Below, one piece after another: positions 39,004 to 50,386 of a DNA stretch of 64,000 bases (its first letter is position 1; every line of letters begins with the position of its first letter). The notes under the pieces are model-generated. The model ran no database searches. It had not been told where the DNA came from and saw only the letters and a program-made list of their open reading frames with translations. Position numbers and translations under genes: made by a program. The stretch comes from Citricoccus sp. SGAir0253 (GTDB lineage: Bacteria; Actinomycetota; Actinomycetes; Actinomycetales; Micrococcaceae), in contig NZ_CP039424.1 in NCBI RefSeq assembly GCF_005877055.1, positions 1,426,001 through 1,490,000 on the forward strand. The letters run 5' to 3'.

Positions 39004-39276
39004 GTGCGCCGCGAGGGCATGGTCGCCGCCGTGCGCTTCGCCGCGCCCGACGGCCCCGCCCGCTTCACCGCCGACCTCGTGACGGAGCCCGCGGGGCCCG
39101 GCGAGCTCGCCGCGGGCGGCGAGCGGCTGCGCCTGGTCTGGATCGGCCAGCGCGCCGTGCCCGGCATCGAGGCCGGCCGGTGGCTGCACGTCGAGGGGTT
39201 CCGGGCCGACCACGACGGCGTCCCCACCGTCTTCAACCCCCGGTACCGACTCCTGGCAGGTGCTCACCATGACTGA
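39004..39276 (+). CDS. OB-fold nucleic-acid-binding protein (start uncertain)
   Basis: At least 90 residues from GTG 39004: MVAAVRFAAPDGPARFTADLV forms the first strands, then LRLVWIGQRAVPGIEAGRWL and NPRYRLL, the pattern of the small actinobacterial OB-fold family found between DUF3710 and DUF3159 genes (Rv2694c-like). GTG 39004 has no ribosome-binding site. The frame is open back to ATC 38962, which overlaps the upstream stop as TGATC and has GGAGG exactly 7 nt before it, so initiation at ATC (104 residues) is plausible. The 3' end overlaps the DUF3159 start by 8 bases. Confidence 0.78.
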   Translation: MRREGMVAAVRFAAPDGPARFTADLVTEPAGPGELAAGGERLRLVWIGQRAVPGIEAGRWLHVEGFRADHDGVPTVFNPRYRLLAGAHHD

Positions 39277-40063
39277 TCCCGGCGCCCCCGCACCGGACCC
39301 GCTCGACGCCGCCCTGCGCCGCGTCGGCTCCGCGGCCGCGACCACCGAGGACGGCTCGCTGGACGTCCTGGCCACGGTGGGCGGCTGGCGCGGGCTGCTC
39401 GAGTCGGTGCTGCCCTCGGCCGTGTTCCTCGTCGCCTTCATCGCCACCGGCCACCTGTGGGGGGCGGGCATCGCCGCCGTCGCGGCCGCCGGCGTGTTCA
39501 GTGTCGTGCGCCTGGCCCAGCGCCAGAGCCCGCTGCAGGCCCTCGCCGGGCTGGCCGCCGTCGCGCTGTGCGTGGTGGTGGCCCTGAACACCGGTGAGGC
39601 CCGGGACTACTACCTGTGGGGGTTCCTCACCAACGCCGCGTACATCGCGGCGCTGTCCCTCTCGGTGCTCGTGCGCTGGCCCCTGCTCGGCCTGCTGTTC
39701 GGCATGGTCCGCAACGAGGGCCTCGACTGGAGGCGGGACCCCCGGCGCCGCCGCCGCTACGCCCTGGCCACGTGGTTCCTCGTCGCCGCGCTGGGCCTGC
39801 GCCTCGTGGTGCAGGTCCCGCTGTACCTCGCCGAGCTGCTGACGGCCCTCGGCACCGCCCGGCTGGTGATGGGGCTGCCGCTCTACGCCCTCGCGCTGTG
39901 GCTGGGCTGGCTCGTGTCCGCCCCGGCCGGCCGCTCGCCGGCGGACGAGGAGCGCCTGGAGCACCCCGTCCACCCGGTCCGCCCGCCGCGGGCGGGGGAG
40001 GGCGGCGGGACGGGGTCCCCGCGCCACCGCGAGCCGGATCAGCCGGCGGCCTCCTCCGACTGA
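39269..40063 (+). CDS. DUF3159 family membrane protein
   Basis: The product has 264 residues with about six transmembrane helices between residues 45 and 215. The family signature includes LPSAVFLVAFIATG and RRDPRRRRRYALATWFLV, with NEGLDW before it. The C-terminal tail is Pro/Arg-rich. ATG 39269 is preferred over GTG 39260 because AGGTG lies 6-7 nt before it. It follows the OB-fold gene with overlap and runs 25 bases into the convergent trkA-like gene. Function unknown; the family is consistently found beside the TrkA pair in actinobacteria. Confidence 0.87.
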   Translation: MTDPGAPAPDPLDAALRRVGSAAATTEDGSLDVLATVGGWRGLLESVLPSAVFLVAFIATGHLWGAGIAAVAAAGVFSVVRLAQRQSPLQALAGLAAVALCVVVALNTGEARDYYLWGFLTNAAYIAALSLSVLVRWPLLGLLFGMVRNEGLDWRRDPRRRRRYALATWFLVAALGLRLVVQVPLYLAELLTALGTARLVMGLPLYALALWLGWLVSAPAGRSPADEERLEHPVHPVRPPRAGEGGGTGSPRHREPDQPAASSD

Positions 40064-40800
40064 GGCGCCGCCGGGGACTGTTCCGCCTGGTCCCGGACCG
40101 CGTCGCGCCGCGTCCGGCGGGCCGCCCGGGCCTGGCGTTCCTCCTCCGGCACGAGGATGTCCCGCAGCCTGGCCTCCGCCTCCTCCGAGGCCAGGAAGAA
40201 CAGCTCGTCCCCGACCTCCATCACGTCGTCGTCGCTCGGCGTGATCGGCCGGGTGTCCCGGATGACCGCCACCACCGCCACGTCCACGGGCCAGGACACC
40301 GAGCCGAGCCGGCGCCCCTCCGTCCAGTGGCCGGCGGGCACGGTGAACTCGACCAGCGTGGTGCGGCCCGAGCGCAGGGTCAGCAAGCGCACGAGGTCAC
40401 CCGTCTCCACCGCCTCCTCCACGAGCGCCGTCATGATCCGCGGCGTGGACACCGCCACGTCCACGCCCCACGACTCGTCGAAGAGCCAGTCGTTCTTCGG
40501 GTTGTTGACGCGCGCCACGGTCCGGCCCACCCCGAACTCGGACTTGGCCAGCAGGGACACCACGAGGTTCGCCTTGTCGTCGCCGGTGGCGGCCACGAGC
40601 ACGTCCACCGACTCCAGGTGCGCCTCCTTCAGCACGGCGAGCTCGCACGCGTCGCCGATGAGCCACTTCACGCCGCGCAGCCCGGAGCGGGTGACCACCT
40701 CCGGCTTGGTGTCCACCAGCAGCACCTCGTGGCCGTTGGCCAGCAGCTCCCGGCCGATGGAGGACCCGACGGCGCCGGCCCCGGCGATGACGACCTTCAT
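40039..40800 (-). CDS. TrkA/RCK potassium-transport regulatory protein (second of pair)
   Basis: The product has 253 residues. The N-terminal RCK_N Rossmann domain (VIAGAGAVGSSIGRELLANGHEV, split; acidic residue in LLVDTK) binds NAD(H). A C-terminal RCK_C/TrkA_C domain spans about 140-220, followed by a basic/Ala-rich tail. ATG 40800 overlaps the upstream stop (ATGA). Together with the upstream paralogue it corresponds to the CeoB/CeoC pair of mycobacteria, thought to gate K+ uptake. No TrkH/TrkG-type channel is seen here, but a KimA-like permease gene lies immediately divergent. Confidence 0.9.
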   Translation of the reverse strand: MKVVIAGAGAVGSSIGRELLANGHEVLLVDTKPEVVTRSGLRGVKWLIGDACELAVLKEAHLESVDVLVAATGDDKANLVVSLLAKSEFGVGRTVARVNNPKNDWLFDESWGVDVAVSTPRIMTALVEEAVETGDLVRLLTLRSGRTTLVEFTVPAGHWTEGRRLGSVSWPVDVAVVAVIRDTRPITPSDDDVMEVGDELFFLASEEAEARLRDILVPEEERQARAARRTRRDAVRDQAEQSPAAPQSEEAAG

Positions 40801-41540
40801 GAGCGCTCCCCGTTCCCCTCGACCGCCGTGTCCTGTTCCGCCAGCCCGGCCCCGGCCTCGCCGGGCAGCCCCCCGGCGCCCTCCGGGCCCCGGGCCAGCA
40901 CCCGCTCCGCCTCGTCCTGCTCGCCGACGGCCATGACGGCGTGGACCACGTCGCCCTGCTGGTACAGCGTGCCGGCGTCCGGCACGACGCCCTCGCCGAA
41001 GCGGGTGACGAAGGCGACCCGCACGCCGGCCGCGGCCTCGAGGGCGGACAGCGGACGGCCAATCCACCCGGGGGAGACCCGCACCTCCGCCATGAGGATG
41101 CGCCCGGAGGCGTCACGGAACTCCCCGGCGAGGTCGGAGTCGGGCAGGATCCGGCGCAGCACCTGGTCCGTGGACCAGCGCACGGCCGCCACGGTGGGGA
41201 TGCCGAGGCGCTGGTAGATCTCCGCGCGGCCGGGGTCGTAGATGCGGGCCACCACGTGCTCCACCCCGAAGGTCTCGCGGGCCACGCGCGCGGCGATGAT
41301 GTTCGAGTTGTCCCCCGAGGAGACGGCGGCGAAGGCGTAGGCGTCCTGGATCCGGGCGCGGGACAGGGCGTCGCGGTCGAAGCCGACGCCGGTCACCCGC
41401 TGCCCGCCGAAGTGCCGGCCCAGGCGCCGGAAGGCGTGCTCGTCCTGGTCCACCACGGCCACCGAGTGCCCGCGGCGCTCGAGCGTCAGGGCGAGGGACG
41501 CCCCCACCCGGCCGCAGCCCATGATCACGTAGTGGGCCAT
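40797..41540 (-). CDS. TrkA/RCK potassium-transport regulatory protein (first of pair)
   Basis: The product has 247 residues with Rossmann motif MGCGRVGASLALTLERRGH and VVDQDEHAF for NAD binding, SSGDNSNIIAARVARE typical of TrkA, then a TrkA_C domain (~135-215) and a Gly/Ala tail. ATG 41540 has AGGAAGG 7 nt upstream. It is translationally coupled to the downstream paralogue and divergent from the APC permease with 145 bases between starts. The linked pair suggests a hetero-octameric RCK ring; that is inference. Confidence 0.9.
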   Translation of the reverse strand: MAHYVIMGCGRVGASLALTLERRGHSVAVVDQDEHAFRRLGRHFGGQRVTGVGFDRDALSRARIQDAYAFAAVSSGDNSNIIAARVARETFGVEHVVARIYDPGRAEIYQRLGIPTVAAVRWSTDQVLRRILPDSDLAGEFRDASGRILMAEVRVSPGWIGRPLSALEAAAGVRVAFVTRFGEGVVPDAGTLYQQGDVVHAVMAVGEQDEAERVLARGPEGAGGLPGEAGAGLAEQDTAVEGNGERS

Positions 41541-41673
41541 CCGGATCCTTCCTCCCGCCCCTCCCCGCCGGCTGCCGGCGGGGCCGCCCCGTCGGCGGCG
41601 CGTGTCCAGTGTGCCACGGCCCCGGCGCCGGGTGTCCGTCCCGCCGGGGCCCGCCGCCGCCCCCATCCGGATG

Positions 41674-41679
41674 TACCGT
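41674..41679 (+). promoter_or_regulatory. -10 element for leaderless permease transcript
   Basis: TACCGT, then 6 nt, then GTG 41686; there is no ribosome-binding site. Confidence 0.5.
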
Positions 41680-41685
41680 GGACGC

Positions 41686-43674
41686 GTGACAAGGGTCCTG
41701 GACACGGTGCGCCGCGTGCTGGTCGGCCGGCCGTACGACACGGAGCGGCTCGGCAGCCGCCCGCTGCGCCGCGGCGTGGCGCTGCCGGTGTTCTCCGCGA
41801 GCGCGCTCTCCTCGGTGGCCTATGCCCCGGACGAGATCCTGCTGACGCTGGCCCTCGGCGGCACCGCCGCCCTGGCCCTCGGTCCGGGCATCGGCCTGGT
41901 GGTCGTGGCCGTCATGCTGCTGATCGTGCTGTCCTACCGCGTGTCCATCCGCGCCTACCCGCGCGGCGGGGACTACGCCATCACCCGCGCCAACCTGGGC
42001 CCCTGGGCCGGCGTGACGGCCGGTGCGGCGATGATGCTGGACCTCGTGTTCGCCGTGGCCGTCTCGGTCGCGGCCATGGCCCACTACCTCGCCGCGGTCT
42101 TCCCCGCCCTCGCCGGCCGCGAGCCGTGGGTGGCCGTGGGCGGCGTCGTGCTCCTGGCCCTCGCGAACGTGCGCGGCACCGGCCGCGGACGCACCGTCCC
42201 GGCGGTGCTCGTGTACTCCTTCCTGGCGCTGCTGTTCGGCATGGTCGCCACCGGCCTCCTGCAGGACCTGGGCGGCGCCCTCGAGCCGGCCCGCTCGGCG
42301 GCCATGGAGCCGGTGCCGGACGAGGCCTTCGCGCAAGGCCTGGGCGGGGCGGCCGTGGCGGTCCTGGCCGTGCGGGCCTTCTCCTCCGGCTCGGCGCTGG
42401 CCACGGGGGTGGAGGTCCCCGCCTCGAACGTGGACGCGATGGCCGCCCCGCGCATCCGCACCGCGCGGTTCGTCATGCTCGCCATGGGCCTGCTGGCCGC
42501 CGCCTCCACGGCCGGGGTGATGTACCTGGCCGAGCGCACCGGGGTGGTGTTCGTCCTGGACCCGGCCACGGGCCTGCGCACCGCGGCGGGGGAGCCGGTC
42601 CCCGCCGACTACGTCCAGAACCCGGTGCTGGCCCAGCTGGCCAACGCGGTCTTCGGCCACGGCGCGCCCCTGGCCGGCGCCCTCATGCTCGCCGTCGCCG
42701 TGCTGCTCGTGCTCGCCGGGCACTCCGCCTTCAAGTCCTTCCCGGAGCTGACCTCCCGCCTGGCCCGGGACGGCTACCTGCCGCGCCAGCTGCTCACCCG
42801 CGGGGACCGGCTCGGCTACACCAACGGCATCGCCCTGCTCACCCTCGCCGCCCTCGTGCTGGTGGCCGGGTTCCGCGCCCAGACCGCCCTGCTCGTGCAG
42901 CTGTACGTGATCGGCGTGTTCCTGTCCTTCACGGTGAGCCAGCTGGGGATGGTGCGGCACTGGACGCGGGTGCTCGTCCAGACCCCCGGCACGCGCGCGC
43001 GGCAGGCCGTGCGGACCCGCCGGGCCGTGAACCTCATCGGCTTCGTCGTGGCCGCCCTCGTGGCGGTCGTGGTGCTCATCACCCGGTTCTCCCAGGGCGC
43101 GTGGGTCGCGCTGCTGGCCATCGCGGCCATGGTGTTCGTCATGTCCCGCATCCGCGCCCACTACGAGGCCGTGGCCGCCGAGCTCGACCTGACGCCGGCC
43201 GAGGACGCCCGGGCCCTGCCCTCCCGCGTGCACGCGATCGTGCTCGTCATGGGGGTGCAGCGCCCCACCCTGCGCGCCCTGGCCTACGCCCGGGCCTCCC
43301 GGCCCTCCAGCATCGAGGCGGTCGTGGTGGACCTGGACAAGGAGGCCACCCGGTCCCTGCTGGCGGAGTGGGACCGGCTGGAGCTGCCGGTGCCCGTCAC
43401 GGTGCTCGCCTCCCCGTACCGCGAGATGGCCGAGCCGCTGATCCGGCACCTGCGGGCGTTGCGCCGCACCTCCCCGCGCGACCTCGTGGTGGTCTACATC
43501 CCGGAGTACGTGGTGGCCCGCGGCTGGCAGTCCCTGCTGCACAACCGGACGGCCGCCCGCATCAAGGACCGCCTGCACCGCGAGCCCGGCGTGATGATCG
43601 CCTCGGTGCCGTGGCAGCTCTCCGGACGCGAGCCGTCCGGGGCGGCGGTCGAGGCCGGGGCGAAGGCCCAGTAG
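41686..43674 (+). CDS. APC-superfamily permease, KimA-like potassium importer
   Basis: The product has 662 residues. About twelve helices start after GRPYDTERL: SASALSSVAYAPDEILLTLA, SYRVSIRAYPRGGDYAITR and RGDRLGYTNGIALL align by eye with Bacillus subtilis KimA (SSDALSSVAYGPEQIL; RGDRLGYSNGI). The C-terminal ~160 residues form a cytosolic USP-like domain (VHAIVLVMGVQRPTLRAL; SPYREMAEPL; IPEYVV), again as in KimA. KimA imports K+ with protons. Neighbouring divergent TrkA/RCK genes support a potassium role. The start is GTG 41686 with a -10 6 nt before; the longer frame to 41602 lies in the promoter. Generic databases may call it only an APC family permease. Confidence 0.85.
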   Translation: MTRVLDTVRRVLVGRPYDTERLGSRPLRRGVALPVFSASALSSVAYAPDEILLTLALGGTAALALGPGIGLVVVAVMLLIVLSYRVSIRAYPRGGDYAITRANLGPWAGVTAGAAMMLDLVFAVAVSVAAMAHYLAAVFPALAGREPWVAVGGVVLLALANVRGTGRGRTVPAVLVYSFLALLFGMVATGLLQDLGGALEPARSAAMEPVPDEAFAQGLGGAAVAVLAVRAFSSGSALATGVEVPASNVDAMAAPRIRTARFVMLAMGLLAAASTAGVMYLAERTGVVFVLDPATGLRTAAGEPVPADYVQNPVLAQLANAVFGHGAPLAGALMLAVAVLLVLAGHSAFKSFPELTSRLARDGYLPRQLLTRGDRLGYTNGIALLTLAALVLVAGFRAQTALLVQLYVIGVFLSFTVSQLGMVRHWTRVLVQTPGTRARQAVRTRRAVNLIGFVVAALVAVVVLITRFSQGAWVALLAIAAMVFVMSRIRAHYEAVAAELDLTPAEDARALPSRVHAIVLVMGVQRPTLRALAYARASRPSSIEAVVVDLDKEATRSLLAEWDRLELPVPVTVLASPYREMAEPLIRHLRALRRTSPRDLVVVYIPEYVVARGWQSLLHNRTAARIKDRLHREPGVMIASVPWQLSGREPSGAAVEAGAKAQ

Positions 43675-43677
43675 AGT
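43672..43677 (+). promoter_or_regulatory. Candidate -10 overlapping the permease stop codon
   Basis: TAGAGT contains the permease TAG stop. A start point near 43684 would give the next gene a leader of about 90 nt. Confidence 0.35.
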
Positions 43678-43774
43678 CAGGGTCCAGGGGGCCGGGCCGC
43701 CCGCCGCGACGGCGCGGGCCCCCGGACCCGCGGCCCACGAGCCAGCAGCACGAGCCAGCAGGAGGACGCCGAGG

Positions 43775-45229
43775 ATGACCAGCATCCATGACCACCGGAC
43801 CGCCGAGGCGGCCCGGGACCCGCTGCGCGAGCCCACCGGCGCCTCCGTCCCCGAGGTGCTGACCCTGGAGACGGGCCCGATGGCCCACGGGGGCCACTGC
43901 GTGGCCCGGCACGACGGCCGGGTCGTCTTCGTCCGGCACGCCATCCCCGGGGAGGTGGTCCGGGCCGTGGTGACCGAGGCCGGTGACGGGGCGCGGTTCT
44001 GGCGGGCCGACGTCGTGGAGGTGCTGCAGCCCTCGGAGTTCCGCCGCACGCACCAGTGGAAGCTGGCGGACTCCCTGCGGGCCCACACCGCCGGACGGCT
44101 GCCGGTGGGCGGGGCCGAGTACGGCCACATCGTGCTGCCCCACCAGCGCCGGCTCAAGGCCCAGGTCTTCCGGGACACGGTGGCGCGGATCGCCGGGCTG
44201 CAGCTGGACGTGCACGTCACGGGCGCCCCGGGGGACGACCCCTCGGGGCTGCACTGGCGCACGCGCAACGCCTTCGCGGTGACCCCCACGGGCCGGCTGG
44301 CCATGCACGCCCACCGCTCCACCGTGCTCGTCCCGGTGCGGAACATGCCCCTGGGCGTGCCGGAACTGGACGCCCTGAAGCTGTGGGAACTGGACCTGGC
44401 CGGGATCGAGCGCGTGGACGTGGCCACCCCGGCCGGCGGCGACTCTGCCCTCGTCCTGTTCACCCCGGCCGAGGGCGTGGATCCCGGCCCGCTCGCCGGC
44501 CGCATGCACCGGCAGACCGCCCGGCTGCCCGAGGGCACCTCCGTGGCCCTGCTGCTGCCCCCCGAGCGGCCGGAGGACCGGCCCGGGCTGCAGCGGCTGC
44601 GGGGCCGGACCTGGACCCAGGAGGTCGTCACCACGCGCGAGCACGGCACCCGGTCGTTCCGGATCACCGGCGACGGGTTCTGGCAGGTGCACCGCGCGGC
44701 GCCGTCCATGCTGGTCGAGGCCGTGATGGCCGCCGCCGACCCGCGGCCGGGGCAGGTCGTCGCCGACCTGTACGCCGGGGCCGGGCTGTTCTCCGCGTTC
44801 CTGGCGGACGCCGTCGGGCCCGAGGGCCTCGTGCTCTCCGTGGAGGCCTCCCCGGGGGCCAGCCGCGACGCGCGGCGCAACCTGCACGGCGTGGCGCAGG
44901 CGGCCGTGCTCAACGGGCTGACGGACCGGGTCCTGGGCGGGTGGCTCAAGCAGCGCACCGCCCCCGTGGCCGAGTGCGGCCTAGACGGCCGGCGCGTGGA
45001 CACCGTGGTCCTCGACCCGCCGCGCGCGGGGGCGGGGAAGACCGCCGTGGAGCGGATCCACCGGCTGGCCCCCGACCGGATCGTCTACGTCTCGTGCGAT
45101 CCGGCCTCCTTCGCCCGCGACCTCGGCCTGCTGACCCAGGCCGGCTGGACCGCGGAGTCCGTGGACGTCTACGACCTGTACCCGGACACCCACCACATGG
45201 AGTCGGTCGCCCTCCTCGTCCGGCGCTGA
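43775..45229 (+). CDS. TrmA/RumA-type class I RNA (uracil-C5) methyltransferase
   Basis: The product has 484 residues. The N-terminal TRAM domain (~28-85, LETGPMAHGGHCVARHDGRV) is followed by a central domain and a Rossmann methyltransferase domain with VADLYAGAGLFSAFLA, VLDPPRAGAGK and the catalytic Cys in YVSCDPASFARD (~441). This family makes 5-methyluridine in tRNA or rRNA. The four Cys that ligate the [4Fe-4S] cluster in RumA/RlmD are missing from the central domain, as in the actinobacterial branch I recall; the target is not predictable. ATG 43775 has AGGAGG 9 nt upstream. It follows the KimA-like gene, as in mycobacteria (Rv2690c-Rv2689c). Confidence 0.9.
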   Translation: MTSIHDHRTAEAARDPLREPTGASVPEVLTLETGPMAHGGHCVARHDGRVVFVRHAIPGEVVRAVVTEAGDGARFWRADVVEVLQPSEFRRTHQWKLADSLRAHTAGRLPVGGAEYGHIVLPHQRRLKAQVFRDTVARIAGLQLDVHVTGAPGDDPSGLHWRTRNAFAVTPTGRLAMHAHRSTVLVPVRNMPLGVPELDALKLWELDLAGIERVDVATPAGGDSALVLFTPAEGVDPGPLAGRMHRQTARLPEGTSVALLLPPERPEDRPGLQRLRGRTWTQEVVTTREHGTRSFRITGDGFWQVHRAAPSMLVEAVMAAADPRPGQVVADLYAGAGLFSAFLADAVGPEGLVLSVEASPGASRDARRNLHGVAQAAVLNGLTDRVLGGWLKQRTAPVAECGLDGRRVDTVVLDPPRAGAGKTAVERIHRLAPDRIVYVSCDPASFARDLGLLTQAGWTAESVDVYDLYPDTHHMESVALLVRR

Positions 45230-45248
45230 GCGGGGCCGGCCGGGATTC

Positions 45249-45265
45249 CTTGACGGGCTGTCAAG
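45249..45265. promoter_or_regulatory. 17-bp palindrome upstream of acnA
   Basis: CTTGAC-N5-GTCAAG, just past the stop of the RNA methyltransferase gene and about 240 bases before acnA. It may be an operator; TTGACG inside it has no -10 at the right distance. Confidence 0.4.
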
Positions 45266-45315
45266 AAACGGCGTCTCGGCCCGTGCCACGACGCCGATCC
45301 GCGCGGACGTGGGGA

Positions 45316-45321
45316 TAGGAT
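45316..45321 (+). promoter_or_regulatory. Candidate -10 element of acnA
   Basis: TAGGAT in GGGGATAGGATGG; transcription near 45328 would give acnA a leader of about 160 nt. Confidence 0.4.
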
Positions 45322-45489
45322 GGTCGGCGAGCCCCCCGCGAAGACGTCGTCGTCGTCGCGGGACCGGCACCTGGCCGTGACCACCGGTCCGGGACCGCCC
45401 GCACGCGGTGCCGGAGCGCACCGGTGAGCGGCAATGGCACTCAAGACCGGCCAATCGCCCTGACCGCAGGGCGGGAAGAGGAGTCCTCC

Positions 45490-48189
<2,700 letters not shown>

Positions 48190-48228
48190 TCACCCGCTGA
48201 CCGGCCCCCGGGCCGCGTCGGCACCGGC

Positions 48229-48264
48229 CGGCGGGCCGGGACCCCACGGGGTCCCGGCCCGCCG
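48229..48264 (+). terminator. 17-bp terminator hairpin after acnA
   Basis: The arms 48229-48245 and 48248-48264 are perfectly complementary (at most two loop bases, so the top pair will open). It sits 40 bases past the acnA stop and directly before the dxs -10. Confidence 0.8.
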
Positions 48265-48267
48265 CGC

Positions 48268-48273
48268 TATTCT
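48268..48273 (+). promoter_or_regulatory. Candidate -10 element of dxs
   Basis: TATTCT, four bases after the acnA terminator; its -35 region would lie inside the hairpin DNA. Confidence 0.45.
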
Positions 48274-48352
48274 GGGGGGACGCCGGCCGCACGCCGGCCG
48301 ACCCGCCCCGACCCCTCCGCCGTCCGCCTCCGCCCGAAAGGACCGCCCGCCC

Positions 48353-50386
48353 GTGGGCCTTCTCGACACCATCCGCTCCCCGCAGGACCTCGGCCGGCTC
48401 ACGCCCGCCCAGGTGCGCCGGCTGGCGGAGGAGATCCGGACCTTCCTCATCGCCAACGTCTCGCGCACCGGCGGCCACCTCGGCCCCAACCTGGGCGTGG
48501 TGGAGCTGACCCTGGCCATCCACCGCACGTTCGACTCGCCGCGGGACGCCGTCGTCTTCGACACCGGCCACCAGTCCTACGTGCACAAGCTCGTCACGGG
48601 CCGCCAGGACTTCTCCACGCTGCGCCAGCAGGGCGGCCTGTCCGGCTACGGGGACCGCGGCGAGTCGGTGCACGACGTCGTGGAGTCCTCCCACGCCTCC
48701 TCCTCGCTGTCCTGGGCGGACGGCATCTCCCGCGCGTGGACGCTGCGCGGGGAGGGCGACCGCTACGTCGTCGCGGTGATCGGCGACGGCGCGCTGACGG
48801 GCGGCATGGCCTGGGAGGCCATCAACAACATCGCCGCGGACCGGGACCGCCGGGTCGTGATCGTCGTCAACGACAACGGCCGGTCGTACGCGCCCACCGT
48901 CGGGGGCCTGGCCAACCAGCTCTCGGGGCTGCGCCGGGCGTTCCTGGACAAGCTGCGCACCCACCGCCGCTACGAGGACACCCTCGGCTTCTGGAAGGAC
49001 CGGCTGCAGGAGTCGGGCCCGGCCGGGCGCTTCGTGTACCGCTCGCTGCACGCCACGAAGAAGGGCGTGAAGGACTGGTGGGCCCCGCAGGGGCTCTTCG
49101 AGGACCTGGGGATGAAGTACATCGGCCCGATCAACGGGCACGACCAGGCCGAGCTGGAGGAGGCCCTCGCGGACGCGCGGAACTACGCCGGTCCCGTCAT
49201 CGTGCACGCCATGACCGAGAAGGGGCACGGCTACGCGCCCGCCGTGGCGCACCAGGACGACCAGTTCCACGCGATCGGGCGGATCGACCCGGAGACCGGC
49301 GAGCCGGTGGCCTCCAGCTCCGGCCCGTCCTGGACCTCGGTGTTCGGGGACGAGATGGTGCGCCTGGCCGACGAGCGCGAGGACATCGTGGCCATCACGG
49401 CGGCCATGAAGATCCCCGTCGGCCTCGGCGCCATGGCCGAGCGGCACCCCCGGCGCGTCTACGACGTCGGCATCGCCGAGCAGCACGCGGTCACCTCCGC
49501 GGCCGGCATGGCCTTCGGCGGTCTGCACCCCGTGGTGGCGGTCTACGCGACGTTCCTGAACCGGGCCTACGACCAGGTCCTCATGGACGTCGGACTGCAC
49601 CGCGCCGGCGTCACCTTCGTGCTGGACCGCGCCGGGGTGACCGGGCCGGACGGGCCCAGCCACCACGGCATGTGGGACCTGGCCCTGCTGCAGTCCGTGC
49701 CGTCGCTGCGGATCGCCGCCCCGCGGGACGCCGAGCGCCTGCGCGAGGAGCTGCGCGAGGCCGTCGCCGTGGAGGACGCGCCCACCGTCGTCCGCTTCTC
49801 CAAGGGCTCGGTGGGCCCCGAGATCGCCGCGCTGGAGCGCCTCGAGGACGGGGTGGACGTCCTGCTGCGCCTGGGCGCGGCCTCCACCGAGCCCGGCGCC
49901 ACGCGCGACGTGCTCATCGTGGCGGTCGGCTCGCTCGCCGAGCTCGGGCTGGACGTGGCGGCCCGCCTCGACGGCCAGGGCATCTCCGCCACCGTCATCG
50001 ACCCCCGCTGGGTCCTGCCGGTGCACCCCTCGGTGATCCGCCTCGCCGCGCAGCACCGCATCGTCGTGTGCCTCGAGGACGGCGTGCGCGCCGGCGGCGT
50101 GGGCTCGCGCATCCGGCAGGAGATGCGCGCGGCCGGCGTGGACACCGCGCTCAACGAGGTGGGGCTGCCGGTCGAGTTCCTGGCGCACGGCACGCGCGAG
50201 CAGGTGCTCGAGCGCACCGGGCTGACCGCCCGCCAGGTCGCGCAGGACACGGTGGCCCAGGTGCTCGGCACCAAGGTCCCCTTCGCCCGCCCCCTGACCG
50301 GCCAGATCCGCACCGTGGCCGACCACGCCCGCCCCGGCGGCGGGGACGGCACCGGTTCCATCCCGACGACGGAGGCCCAGCAGTGA
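48353..50386 (+). CDS. dxs: 1-deoxy-D-xylulose-5-phosphate synthase
   Basis: A thiamine-diphosphate enzyme of 677 residues condensing pyruvate and glyceraldehyde 3-phosphate, the first step of the MEP isoprenoid pathway (menaquinone, carotenoids, polyprenols). It has [15 protein letters not shown] and [11 protein letters not shown] in domain I, the ThDP/Mg motif [16 protein letters not shown] (~144), the transketolase pyrimidine domain with [32 protein letters not shown], and a C-terminal domain with [16 protein letters not shown] 48353 has GAAAGGACC upstream. The stop overlaps the next gene's GTG (GTGA). Length and motifs are normal. Confidence 0.96.
   Translation: MGLLDTIRSPQDLGRLTPAQVRRLAEEIRTFLIANVSRTGGHLGPNLGVVELTLAIHRTFDSPRDAVVFDTGHQSYVHKLVTGRQDFSTLRQQGGLSGYGDRGESVHDVVESSHASSSLSWADGISRAWTLRGEGDRYVVAVIGDGALTGGMAWEAINNIAADRDRRVVIVVNDNGRSYAPTVGGLANQLSGLRRAFLDKLRTHRRYEDTLGFWKDRLQESGPAGRFVYRSLHATKKGVKDWWAPQGLFEDLGMKYIGPINGHDQAELEEALADARNYAGPVIVHAMTEKGHGYAPAVAHQDDQFHAIGRIDPETGEPVASSSGPSWTSVFGDEMVRLADEREDIVAITAAMKIPVGLGAMAERHPRRVYDVGIAEQHAVTSAAGMAFGGLHPVVAVYATFLNRAYDQVLMDVGLHRAGVTFVLDRAGVTGPDGPSHHGMWDLALLQSVPSLRIAAPRDAERLREELREAVAVEDAPTVVRFSKGSVGPEIAALERLEDGVDVLLRLGAASTEPGATRDVLIVAVGSLAELGLDVAARLDGQGISATVIDPRWVLPVHPSVIRLAAQHRIVVCLEDGVRAGGVGSRIRQEMRAAGVDTALNEVGLPVEFLAHGTREQVLERTGLTARQVAQDTVAQVLGTKVPFARPLTGQIRTVADHARPGGGDGTGSIPTTEAQQ

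Noticed and set aside
45424-45489. GTG 45424 as the acnA start
   Set aside because: The 22 extra residues are not typical, and GTG 45490 has a good ribosome-binding site and the usual N-terminus.
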